This document shows positions 25,317 through 34,047 of a DNA stretch of 64,000 bases, piece by piece; position 1 is the first letter of the stretch; each line of letters starts with the position of its first letter. Made by a program: the position numbers and the translations under genes. Under the pieces are notes generated by a model that searched no databases, was not told where the DNA came from, and saw only the letters and a program-made list of their open reading frames with translations. Origin of the DNA: Peptoniphilaceae bacterium (lineage in GTDB: Bacteria; Bacillota; Clostridia; Tissierellales; Peptoniphilaceae); NCBI GenBank assembly GCA_028723425.1, contig JAQYEZ010000003.1, positions 1 to 64,000 of the forward strand, given 5' to 3'.

Positions 25317-27029
25317 TCACGCTTCTATATCAATAAAGTCAAATTTATTTACATCAAAAAGCCCCTTATCAGTCAATTTTATTTCAGGAATCACAGGCAA
25401 GGTCATAAAGCCTAGGGTTAAAATAGGATCTAGATCATCCTTTCCATCCTTTAACTTGTATAAAATTTGATATAAAACTTCTTCAAGCTTTTTATTTGTA
25501 TCTTCTATAGATGTCCTAGACATAAGACCTGCAATCTCCAAAGGTAAACTTGCAAGGACTTTGCCATTTTGAACTACACTTATACCACCGTTGATTTTTT
25601 TAATTGTCTTCATTGCCAAAAACATATCCGGATCATTATCTCCAACTATTACTAAGTTGTGAGAATCATGGGCTATAGTAGAGGCAAAGGCTCCATTTCT
25701 TATGCCAAAACCTTTTATTATCCCCTTGCCCATACTTTTTAAGCCCTTATGTCTTTCTATTACTACTATTTTTTGGTAATCTTCACTTGCTACAAAGACT
25801 CCTCCTTCAAGCTTTACATCTTCGACAAGCTTTGTTGTAAGAAGATTATTTTTGTGGATGCCTATTATATTTGCCTTGGTGCTTTTCATTTTTATTTGAA
25901 AATCTTCCAATTTATAATCATATATATTCACATTATCTAATTTTTTTATATAAGCCTTATCTTCAATATCTATAAGCAATTTAGCATTTTGACTTACTTT
26001 CTTGCCCTTTACATATACCGAATCGATCACAAAATCTTCTAGACTATCAAGAACTATAAAGTTTGCCTCATATCCTGGCGCAAGAGCTCCCTTTTTTTTC
26101 AAATTATAACAAGTAGCAGGATTTATGCTTGCAATTTTTATAGCATCAATAGGATCTATTCCATTTTTAATAGCAATTTTTATATTTTCATTTACTGAAC
26201 CTTTTTCTAAGAGGTCTTTAGGATGCTTATCATCTGTGCAAAAAAGGCATCTGGATATGTTATCCTTGTTTATTGCCTTGGTCAAAGCATCCGCATTTTT
26301 TGCCGATGTTCCCTCTCTGATTTGGACATACATTCCTTTTGAAATCCTATCTTCCATCTCTTGGATGTTTGAACACTCATGATCTGTCTTTATGCCTGCT
26401 ATCGCATAAGCATTTAGATCATTTCCCATAAGTCCTGGAGCATGCCCGTCAATTATCTTATCTTTAAAGCCTTGTATTTTTTCTAAAACGCTATTATCTT
26501 CATTTAAAAGACCTACATAATTCATCAGCTCTCCAAGGCCTAAAACCTTATCACAATCTTTAAATTTTTCAAGCTCTTTATAATCAAGAAGGGCCCCTGA
26601 ATTTTCAAAAAAAGTCGCAGGTACACAAGATGGTAACATAATCCTTATATCAAGATCTAAATCTTTTGAAGCCTTGATTATATATTCTATGCCTTCAAGA
26701 CCAAGTACATTTGCAATCTCATGAGGATCTGCTATTATAGTCGTTACTCCATTTACTAATAATAATTTTGCCAATTGACAAGGACTTACCATAGATGATT
26801 CTATATGGACATGGGAATCTATAAGAGAGGGGCAAATATATTTGCCTTTCAAATCAACTTCTTCTTTTCCTTGATAAAGGCCTATCCCTATAATTTCACC
26901 ATTATCCACAGCCAAATCTTTTTTTATAATTTTATTTGAAAATACATCTACAATCTTTGCATTTTTAAAGACTAAGTCTGCTTTTTTTACTCCTCTTGCT
27001 ATGCTTATTTTATCTTTCAAGTCTTGCAT
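25317..27029 (-). CDS. ade: Adenine deaminase
   Basis: Converts adenine to hypoxanthine and ammonia, feeding the xanthine dehydrogenases. Metal motifs are LIDSHVHIESSM (about 77-88), TIIADPHEIANVLG, GHAPGLMG, and CLFCTDDKHP; the C-terminal ADE domain contains FASTIAHDSHNLVIVG. I choose the ATG at 27029 preceded by AGAGGGAC, giving 570 residues. The track's 15-residue extension merely translates the terminator hairpin upstream. It begins the ade-hyuA-xdh unit. Confidence 0.94.
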   Translation of the reverse strand: MQDLKDKISIARGVKKADLVFKNAKIVDVFSNKIIKKDLAVDNGEIIGIGLYQGKEEVDLKGKYICPSLIDSHVHIESSMVSPCQLAKLLLVNGVTTIIADPHEIANVLGLEGIEYIIKASKDLDLDIRIMLPSCVPATFFENSGALLDYKELEKFKDCDKVLGLGELMNYVGLLNEDNSVLEKIQGFKDKIIDGHAPGLMGNDLNAYAIAGIKTDHECSNIQEMEDRISKGMYVQIREGTSAKNADALTKAINKDNISRCLFCTDDKHPKDLLEKGSVNENIKIAIKNGIDPIDAIKIASINPATCYNLKKKGALAPGYEANFIVLDSLEDFVIDSVYVKGKKVSQNAKLLIDIEDKAYIKKLDNVNIYDYKLEDFQIKMKSTKANIIGIHKNNLLTTKLVEDVKLEGGVFVASEDYQKIVVIERHKGLKSMGKGIIKGFGIRNGAFASTIAHDSHNLVIVGDNDPDMFLAMKTIKKINGGISVVQNGKVLASLPLEIAGLMSRTSIEDTNKKLEEVLYQILYKLKDGKDDLDPILTLGFMTLPVIPEIKLTDKGLFDVNKFDFIDIEA

Positions 27030-27047
27030 AAGTCCCTCTTTTATAAA

Positions 27048-27071
27048 AGGCCTCGCTAAAATACGAGGCCT
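27048..27071 (-). terminator. Terminator/attenuator between xdhC and ade
   Basis: AGGCCTCG (27048-27055) pairs perfectly with CGAGGCCT (27064-27071); on the minus strand the hairpin is followed by TTTTAT. It separates the xdhABC unit from ade, so downstream genes are probably expressed by partial readthrough. Confidence 0.75.
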
Positions 27072-27092
27072 CATTTTTAATAGTTTTTCAAA

Positions 27093-27695
27093 TTAGCCCA
27101 TATAATCTTTTTTATTTTCTTCGCTAATTCTATTAACCTTATGTTCTTCTTTTAATTCAAAGCCATTTTCTATATTGTTTGCTTTTTGAACTGCTATCAA
27201 TATATTTTCATAACCTGTACACCTACACATATTATTAGCTAATTCTTTTCTTAGCTCTTCAATTGTATAGTATTTGCCTCTAGAAATTACTTCTGTAGCA
27301 CGAACTATAAAACCAGGTGTACAAAAACCGCATTGAACTGCCGCTTCATCTACAAAGGCTTGTTGAACGATTGATAGAGATCCATCTTTTAAAGTTATTC
27401 CTTCTGTTGTCCAAATATCTTTGCCTTCTGCCCAAATTGCCAAGTAGATACAAGAGTTAAATGTTTCTCCATCAATAAGAACTGAACATGCCCCACATTC
27501 TCCAACTTCGCAGCCTTTTTTTACTGATGTTAAAGAAAACTCATTTCTTAAAAAATCTGTTAGTGATGCTCTCATGTCCACCATTTTGGCAACATTTACT
27601 CCGTTAATTCTACATTTAACTAGCTTATATTGAGGCTCAAAATGCAAGGCTTCTTCTTCTTTTTTTCCAAAAGGACCGTACTCACTGTTATGCAT
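27093..27695 (-). CDS. xdhC: Xanthine dehydrogenase iron-sulfur subunit
   Basis: Small electron-transfer subunit of a three-subunit xanthine dehydrogenase. The plant-type [2Fe-2S] site is KKGCEVGECGACSVL with a fourth cysteine in FNSCIYL. The second [2Fe-2S] site is AAVQCGFCTPGF and NMCRCTGYENI. I choose the ATG at 27695, which follows AAAGGAGGAGTTA; this gives 200 residues and an 8-base overlap with xdhB. The C-terminal extension after residue ~170 (EEHKVNRISEENKKDYMG) is beyond the usual fold. Confidence 0.93.
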   Translation of the reverse strand: MHNSEYGPFGKKEEEALHFEPQYKLVKCRINGVNVAKMVDMRASLTDFLRNEFSLTSVKKGCEVGECGACSVLIDGETFNSCIYLAIWAEGKDIWTTEGITLKDGSLSIVQQAFVDEAAVQCGFCTPGFIVRATEVISRGKYYTIEELRKELANNMCRCTGYENILIAVQKANNIENGFELKEEHKVNRISEENKKDYMG

Positions 27696-28572
27696 TAACT
27701 CCTCCTTTATGTTGTTTATCAATATCTTTAAGACATCTTATGGCTATTTCATATAGAATTTGTGTTCTTAAAGCCTTGGAAGCTCTCCATGAATCACGAG
27801 GAGATAGTTCCTTTAGTGCCTCTTTGGCAAATTCTTTCATTGTTTCTTCTGTCAAAACTTTTCCTTTAAAAGCATTTTCTGCCTCAAAAACTCTTACAGG
27901 TGTTGGACCTGCAACTCCATAAGCTGCTCTAATACTTTCTATTACATTATCTTCTTTAAATTTTACGGATATTGAACATGAAGAAGTTGCTATATCCATG
28001 GCATTTCTCATAGCGTATTTGAAATAGTGACCGTAGTAATTCTCATAGGATTGTTTTTTTATAATTACAGCTGTCATTATTTCACTAGGTCTAAGGTATA
28101 CCTTACCAAAACCAAGATAAAAATCTGTTATGTCTACATATCTTTTGCCATTTTCTCCTTCAAGTTCGATTACGGCATCATAGGCAAAAAGTGTAGCAGA
28201 AGAATCTGCAGAAGGTACACCATTACAAACATTGCCCCCTATAGTTGCTATATTTCTAAGTTGTGGACCACCTGCTGTATCAACAGCTTCTCCTAATGTT
28301 GGACAGTATTTTTTTACCAAGTCATTGGCTGTTATATGAGAAAATGATGTAAGAGCTCCAATTCTTAAATCTCCATTTTCCATAAGACTAACTCCACGAA
28401 GCTTATCGCAAAGATATATAGAAATTAATTCCGCTCCTGCAAGTTTTCCTTCTCTAATCTTTATTAATACATCAGAACCACCGCCAATAAATACTGCTTG
28501 AGGGTGTTCTTTTTTTAATTCTATAGCTTCTTTTATGGTATTTGCTTCATAAATTGTTTTTACATCGTACAT
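27688..28572 (-). CDS. xdhB: Xanthine dehydrogenase FAD-binding subunit
   Basis: FAD subunit passing electrons from the Fe-S subunit to NAD or another acceptor. FAD motifs are AVFIGGGSDVLIKIREGKL (about 25-43) and RNIATIGGNVCNGVPSADS (about 107-125), and the CO-dehydrogenase-flavoprotein C-terminal domain follows (~180-290). At 294 residues it is typical. It is the only FAD hydroxylase subunit in the window. The fused Xdh lacks one and might share it, though that is speculative. Confidence 0.93.
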   Translation of the reverse strand: MYDVKTIYEANTIKEAIELKKEHPQAVFIGGGSDVLIKIREGKLAGAELISIYLCDKLRGVSLMENGDLRIGALTSFSHITANDLVKKYCPTLGEAVDTAGGPQLRNIATIGGNVCNGVPSADSSATLFAYDAVIELEGENGKRYVDITDFYLGFGKVYLRPSEIMTAVIIKKQSYENYYGHYFKYAMRNAMDIATSSCSISVKFKEDNVIESIRAAYGVAGPTPVRVFEAENAFKGKVLTEETMKEFAKEALKELSPRDSWRASKALRTQILYEIAIRCLKDIDKQHKGGVNA

Positions 28573-28586
28573 ATTATTCCACCTCT

Positions 28587-30878
28587 CTACAAATCATTAT
28601 CGATAAGTCCTGCTTCTTTGAATAATGGGAAGAGGACATGTGGTGTCATAGGTGCTTTATTTACAGATACACCAGTTGCATTTAGGATAGCATTTCTAAT
28701 AGCTGGTGCTGGTGAACAAGTTGGTGGTTCTCCCAAAGACTTGGTGTTAAATGGAGAAGTTGGCTCAGGATTTTCTATAAAGTAAACTTCAAAGTCTGGA
28801 TGATCCATAGTTGTAGATAACTTATAGTCTAGGAGGTTTCCATTTAAGATTCTTCCCTTATCATCATGTTTCATCTCTTCAGTTAGGGCAAAACCAACTG
28901 CCATTGACATACCGCCATGAACTTGGGCTTCGGCAAGTCTAGGATTAATTAGTTTACCACAGTCATGAACATTTACCAATCTTAAAACTTTAACCTTGCC
29001 AAGGTTTATATCAACTTCAACTTCAGCAAAAGAACAACCAAATGAATAAGCATTACTTCTAATAGTATAGGTTGATTCTGCACTTAAATGTTCACTATCT
29101 TTTGTATCATATAGGGAATTTGAAGCAACTTCTTCCAAAGTAGTTACAAGTTTTCCGTCAACTTTTCTTATTATTTCTCCATTGATTAAATCCAAGTTTT
29201 GTGGAGCCATTTCTTTTAGCTTTCCAGCCCTAGTAAGGATTTTTTCTTTTAGGATATTGGCTGTTTTTGTAATAGCAAAACTTGCCATATAAGTTTGTCT
29301 TGAAGCATAGGCACCAGTACCAAATGGAGTTACATCTGTATCTTGTTGGCTTACAATATGTACAGATTCAAAAGGAACTCCCAGAGCATCTGCGCTCATT
29401 TGTGCAAAGGCTGTATCTCCTCCTTGACCAATTTCAGTTTCACCAAGTTGAACTTGCAATGAACCATCTTGGTTTACAATCATTCTACAAGATGAACTTT
29501 CTAGAGAAATTGGATATACTCCTGTGTTATACCAGAAGGTTGCAGCTCCAATACCTCTTCTTATTTGACCTGTTTGGTTTTTATATTCTTCGCGTTTTTT
29601 ATAATAATCTGTAACATTTTTACCAACAGTTAAACATTCTCTAAAGGTATCGTAGTAGTTTTCATTGTGAGTAAAGCCGTCCACATAACCTTTTGGCATT
29701 ATATATTTCATCCTATATTCTAAAGGATCCATACCTAAAGCCTTGGCTACATCTTCTATATGACTTTCTCCTGCAAACATAGCTTGAGGTATACCATAAC
29801 CTCTCATAGCTCCTGAAACAGGTAGATTGGTATAAATACTGTAGGAATCAGCCTCTACATTATCGCAAGGATATTGTTGGTGGAAACAACCCATAGCCTT
29901 GGATGCTATAGAATGACCGTGAGAAGCATAACCACCATTTCCTGCAAATACTTCTATTTTTCTAGCAGCAAAGGATCCATCTTTTCTCACATATGAAATT
30001 ATATGTATCTTCATTGGGTGGCGGGTTCTAGTAGATGTAAATGTTTCTTCTCTTGAAGTATTTAAAACTACAGGATGACCTCCAACTTGAGTTGTAAGGT
30101 AAGCTGCCAATGGCTCATAAAGAGCATCTTGTTTGTTTCCGAAACCTCCGCCTATGTATGGTTTTATTACCCTGATTTTTCCCCAAGGTAGACCTAAAGC
30201 TTGACCGCAAACACGTCTTACTATGTGAGGCAATTGGGTTGAAGCTACAACGACAATTTTGCCTGCTTCTTCGTAAGCATATACTATTCCATTTTCTATA
30301 TGAGCATGTTGAACCATTGGTGTTTCATACCAACCTTCAACTTTTATTAGGCCTTCTTCTTTTATAGCCTCTTTATAATTTCCCCTATAATTTGTAGTAT
30401 GATCTATGATATTTTTTGGACTTTCTTCATGGATCAAAACTCCTTGAGTCTTCATAGACTCTAGTGGATCAAAAACAGCTTGGTATTGTTCATATTCAAC
30501 TTCAATAAGTTTTAGGGCCTTGCTACAAGTTACTTCATCTTGGGCTATAACAACTGCTATATCATCTCCATAATACCTAACGTGGGTATTTAAAAGATTT
30601 CTATCGGCCTTGTCTTGGTGATTTGGATCAAGTGACCAAGGGTGTCCTGCTGTTGGATAACACCATTCTGGCACATCAAAACATGTTATAACCTTTATCA
30701 CTCCTTCAAGTTCCATAGCCTTTGAATAATCAATGGACTTTACCCTACCATGGGCTATGGTTGAGTGTAGTATTTTTGCTACATAAGCATTTTTTGATAT
30801 CATATCCTCGGTATACTTTGCCCTGCCAGTTACCTTGTCATATGCATCAACTCTGTCAACGTTCTTACCAACGTACAT
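28587..30878 (-). CDS. xdhA: Xanthine dehydrogenase molybdenum-binding subunit
   Basis: Catalytic subunit holding the molybdopterin cofactor. Motifs are KPYIGGGFGNKQDALYEPLAA, SGAMRGYGIPQ, and ETEIGQGGDTAFAQM, with the catalytic glutamate in SLGEPPTCSPAPAIRNA near residue 725. At 763 residues it is normal for the separate-subunit form. It begins the xdhABC operon. With the C-terminal glutamate and PT(C)SP context intact, activity on purines is likely; xanthine, hypoxanthine or a related ring is not distinguishable from sequence. Confidence 0.93.
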   Translation of the reverse strand: MYVGKNVDRVDAYDKVTGRAKYTEDMISKNAYVAKILHSTIAHGRVKSIDYSKAMELEGVIKVITCFDVPEWCYPTAGHPWSLDPNHQDKADRNLLNTHVRYYGDDIAVVIAQDEVTCSKALKLIEVEYEQYQAVFDPLESMKTQGVLIHEESPKNIIDHTTNYRGNYKEAIKEEGLIKVEGWYETPMVQHAHIENGIVYAYEEAGKIVVVASTQLPHIVRRVCGQALGLPWGKIRVIKPYIGGGFGNKQDALYEPLAAYLTTQVGGHPVVLNTSREETFTSTRTRHPMKIHIISYVRKDGSFAARKIEVFAGNGGYASHGHSIASKAMGCFHQQYPCDNVEADSYSIYTNLPVSGAMRGYGIPQAMFAGESHIEDVAKALGMDPLEYRMKYIMPKGYVDGFTHNENYYDTFRECLTVGKNVTDYYKKREEYKNQTGQIRRGIGAATFWYNTGVYPISLESSSCRMIVNQDGSLQVQLGETEIGQGGDTAFAQMSADALGVPFESVHIVSQQDTDVTPFGTGAYASRQTYMASFAITKTANILKEKILTRAGKLKEMAPQNLDLINGEIIRKVDGKLVTTLEEVASNSLYDTKDSEHLSAESTYTIRSNAYSFGCSFAEVEVDINLGKVKVLRLVNVHDCGKLINPRLAEAQVHGGMSMAVGFALTEEMKHDDKGRILNGNLLDYKLSTTMDHPDFEVYFIENPEPTSPFNTKSLGEPPTCSPAPAIRNAILNATGVSVNKAPMTPHVLFPLFKEAGLIDNDL

Positions 30879-31056
30879 AGTTAACCTCCATTTTTTTATT
30901 AACCTATTATATTAAATAAGCCTTTATCAGTAGTTTGAAATATATGTACAAAATTCTTTATAGAGCCTAAAGCCCATATAATATTAAAAAAGTATACATT
31001 ACTTTGTTTTATCATAATAACATAAAAAAACAAAAATCAAAACGATATTTCATAAC

Positions 31057-31068
31057 TAATATGTTACA
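31057..31068 (-). promoter_or_regulatory. TGTAACATATTA motif upstream of xdhA
   Basis: This 12-mer, read on the minus strand in the direction of xdhA, is identical to two copies near the ygeX promoter (42450-42461 and 42472-42483). It lies about 180 bases before xdhA, with TTGATT, 18 bases, then TATGAT as possible promoter just downstream. A binding site for a shared regulator is inferred from recurrence. Confidence 0.55.
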
Positions 31069-31085
31069 TTCTTGATATATTTTTT

Positions 31086-31123
31086 AAGTCTGATTTTTTA
31101 TTTGATTTTTAAAAAACCAGACC
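31086..31123 (-). terminator. Terminator of the purine permease gene
   Basis: AAGTCTGATTTTTTA and TAAAAAACCAGACCT form a long hairpin with one mismatch, 17 bases after the 31140 stop codon; minus-strand sequence continues AAAAAATATAT rather than a strong T-tract, and the stem itself supplies U residues. Confidence 0.55.
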
Positions 31124-31139
31124 TAATTTATTAAACTAC

Positions 31140-32543
31140 CTAGCCTTCTACTTTTTCATAAACTACTTCAAGCTCATTTTCGACAGCCTTATCTTCTTCT
31201 TTTTCAGGTATCAATTTATTCATCAATACTGCAGAAATTGTTGCCAAAACTACTGGAGAAGATCCTATGGCAACAGCCAATTCTTGTGGCATAAATACAA
31301 CGCCAGCATTTGCTGCAGCAGCTGTAACTGAAGTAAAACCAACACCTATTGCTACTGAAATTCCAACTATGGATGTATTTCTTGCAGTTAAAGGTTGAGA
31401 TGTTATCATTCTAATTCCATTCATTGTAATAGCCGCAAAAACAGAAAGTGTTGCCCCACCTAGGACTGGATAAGGAATTGTTGTTAATAATGATGATAGT
31501 TTTGGAACAAGTCCTGATATTAGAATAATAATAGATGCAATAGTAAAGACTATTCTATTTACAACTTTATTAATTGAAACAATACCGGCATTTTGTGAAA
31601 ATGTTGCTGTTGGCATACAGTTAATAAAGGCTCCAAAAATATTTGCAACTCCATAACCGATTATGCCTCCCCTTAACTCTCTATCAGTAGGAATCCTATC
31701 CATACCACCTACAGTTGTAGATGTCATATCACCAATTCCCTCGATTGCAGTTACTATAAATATGATTGATATTGAAACTATGGCTGATGGCTCAAAACTT
31801 ATACCAAAGTGTAAGGGTTTAATAAAAGAGAACCAACTTGCATCAGCTACACTTGATAAATCTACCATATTAAAGAAAAGTGCCAAGATATATCCGCAAA
31901 TCATAGAGAATAATACGCTAGCAAGGCTTAACATTTTTTTGCCAAAATTTGAAAAAATTATGCCAAGTATTAGGGTAACAGCTCCTACAAAGAAGTTTTG
32001 CCAAGATCCCCAACCTGCTATAGAAACATCTCCACCACCACCTATGTAATTCATAGCTACAGGATAAAGCGAAAGACCTATTACAAGTACTACTGTTCCT
32101 GAAACCAAAGGCGGAAATAAAGGTAATATGTATTTTAAACCTAGACCAAACAAAATAGAAAACATTGCTCCTACTATTTGAGCTCCAAAAATTATTGCTA
32201 TAATATCTCTTGGATTACCAGTTTGGAACTGACCTGCCAAGGCTATCATTGTTGGTACATAGGCAAAAGAAACCCCAAAAATCATAGGTAGTTTTGAGCC
32301 TATTAGCTTTATAGGATAAAGCATTATCAAGGTTGTAAGGGCTGAACCTATTAGGGACATTTGTACTAAAACTATCATATCTTCTGCTGATAGGCCTGCT
32401 GCAGCACCAACAAGTATTGGAGGCGTTATACAGCCTGCTATCATGGCAATTACGTGTTGAAAAGCAAGTGGTAAAGCATCTTTTACTGAGATTTTTGCGT
32501 AAAAATCAAATAGACCACTATACTTTGAGTCTTCTTTTTTCAT
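31140..32543 (-). CDS. NCS2-family purine permease (xanthine/urate type)
   Basis: Cation-coupled nucleobase transporter of 467 residues with 12-14 hydrophobic segments. The NCS2 signature region is ATFSQNAGIVSINKVVNR, and a second conserved block is TAIEGIGDMTSTTVGGMDR. It is closely similar in layout to the permease encoded upstream but with many differences, so the pair may cover different purines (for example xanthine and urate). A terminator separates the two, implying separate levels of expression. The exact substrate is inferred from context. Confidence 0.9.
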   Translation of the reverse strand: MKKEDSKYSGLFDFYAKISVKDALPLAFQHVIAMIAGCITPPILVGAAAGLSAEDMIVLVQMSLIGSALTTLIMLYPIKLIGSKLPMIFGVSFAYVPTMIALAGQFQTGNPRDIIAIIFGAQIVGAMFSILFGLGLKYILPLFPPLVSGTVVLVIGLSLYPVAMNYIGGGGDVSIAGWGSWQNFFVGAVTLILGIIFSNFGKKMLSLASVLFSMICGYILALFFNMVDLSSVADASWFSFIKPLHFGISFEPSAIVSISIIFIVTAIEGIGDMTSTTVGGMDRIPTDRELRGGIIGYGVANIFGAFINCMPTATFSQNAGIVSINKVVNRIVFTIASIIILISGLVPKLSSLLTTIPYPVLGGATLSVFAAITMNGIRMITSQPLTARNTSIVGISVAIGVGFTSVTAAAANAGVVFMPQELAVAIGSSPVVLATISAVLMNKLIPEKEEDKAVENELEVVYEKVEG

Positions 32544-32563
32544 TTCTTCTCCTTTTTAAGTGT

Positions 32564-32598
32564 AAAAAGACTATCGACTTTTAGCCGATAATCTTTTT
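32564..32598 (-). terminator. Terminator between the two purine permeases
   Basis: AAAAAGACTATCG and CGATAATCTTTTT form a hairpin with one bulge; on the minus strand the descending arm ends CTTTTTACAC. It lies between the two NCS2 genes. Confidence 0.65.
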
Positions 32599-32646
32599 TC
32601 TTATAAGTTTTTTTCTAAACAATTATTAGTATTTTTCCTAATCTTT

Positions 32647-34023
32647 TTATTCCTTTTCCATCATTTCTCTTTCAGCTTCTTCTTCTGCTAGAGATTTCTT
32701 TGGAAGGATAATGTTTAGTATAAATACTACTACTGTTGCTAGAACTACTGGTGATGAGGTAAATACCATTTTAAACCATTCTGGGAATTGTCCCACTGCT
32801 TGATCTCCAAGTTGTACTATTCCCATACCTAAAGCTATACCAAGACCTACTATAGTTATATTTCTTGAGCTCATTTCATCAGAAGTAATTAGCTTCATAC
32901 CAGACATGGTTATTTGGGCAAATACTGTAATTGTAGCCCCTCCTATAACTGCTTGAGGTACTGAAAGCATCAAAGCTCCAAATTTAGGTAAAAATCCTGC
33001 TATTAATATAAGTATAGCTGTATACTTAAATACATGTTTTGATACTACCTTAGTTAAGGTAACAATTCCTACATTTTGGCTATATGTTGCTGTTGGAAGT
33101 CCACCAATTAGTGATCCAATAACAGATACAACCCCGTTTGCCTTTATACCACCAGATAATTCATCCTCACTTGGTGTTCTATTTAAACCACCTGCTGTTG
33201 TTGATGATAAATCTCCAACAGCCTGGATAGAATTTACTACAAACATGACAGACATGGTTATGACTGCATCTAGTGGAAATTCTAGCTTAAAAGGCATAAG
33301 TCTTGGTAGAGTTAACCAAGCCGCAGCTGCTATCCCCTTCAAATTTACTATATTTAGAAATAGAGAGGCTAGGTAACCCGCTAGAATACCAATAAGTATA
33401 GCTGCAAGTTTTACAATTCCTTTTCCAAACATGTTACAAACTAGAACTACTGCTAAAGTTAATAGGGCTACTGCCCAAAATCTTAGGTCACCTTGGTTTG
33501 GATTTCCATTGCCTCCTGCCATGTAATTTAAAGCCACAGGATATAGGGAAAGTCCTATGGTCAATACTACAGTTCCTGATACCATTGGAGGAAAATACTT
33601 ATAAATTCTTTTAATATTCATTCCAACTATAAAGGCGACTATACCCCCTACCAACTGTGACCCATAAACAGCACCAATTCCGTATTTTATGCCTATACTA
33701 GTAAGAACTGGTATATAGGCAAAAGATACTCCCATTATTACAGGAAGTTTAGCTCCAACTTTCATTACTGGATATATTTGTAAGAAAGTGGCTATAGCTG
33801 CAATAAACATACCTGCTTGAATCAAGTATAAAGATTCTTCTGCCGATATGGCATGGGGTGTATTGGCTAATTGTCCTGTCAGTACTATGGCTGGCAAGGT
33901 ATTGCCAACTATCATTGCCAACAAGTGTTGTAAGGATATAGGAAAGCTCTTTTTAAAATCTGGCTTTCCTTCAAAATCAAATAAAGACTTGCTTTGGTTT
34001 TTCTTTGCTACTTTTGTTTCCAT
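32647..34023 (-). CDS. NCS2-family purine permease (first of two)
   Basis: Polytopic membrane transporter of 458 residues. The NCS2 motif is TATYSQNVGIVTLTKVVSK, with SIQAVGDLSSTTAGGLNR as second family block. It lies 24 bases after ssnA in the ygfK-ssnA-permease operon. It probably imports xanthine or urate as growth substrate for the pathway encoded around it. The charged C-terminus (AEEEAEREMMEKE) is cytosolic. Confidence 0.9.
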   Translation of the reverse strand: METKVAKKNQSKSLFDFEGKPDFKKSFPISLQHLLAMIVGNTLPAIVLTGQLANTPHAISAEESLYLIQAGMFIAAIATFLQIYPVMKVGAKLPVIMGVSFAYIPVLTSIGIKYGIGAVYGSQLVGGIVAFIVGMNIKRIYKYFPPMVSGTVVLTIGLSLYPVALNYMAGGNGNPNQGDLRFWAVALLTLAVVLVCNMFGKGIVKLAAILIGILAGYLASLFLNIVNLKGIAAAAWLTLPRLMPFKLEFPLDAVITMSVMFVVNSIQAVGDLSSTTAGGLNRTPSEDELSGGIKANGVVSVIGSLIGGLPTATYSQNVGIVTLTKVVSKHVFKYTAILILIAGFLPKFGALMLSVPQAVIGGATITVFAQITMSGMKLITSDEMSSRNITIVGLGIALGMGIVQLGDQAVGQFPEWFKMVFTSSPVVLATVVVFILNIILPKKSLAEEEAEREMMEKE

Positions 34024-34047
34024 TTTTCCCTCATTACTTTATAAATT

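Noticed and set aside
30879-31056. Purine riboswitch upstream of xdhA
   Set aside because: No three-way junction pattern or conserved purine-aptamer loops were found in the ~180-base leader.
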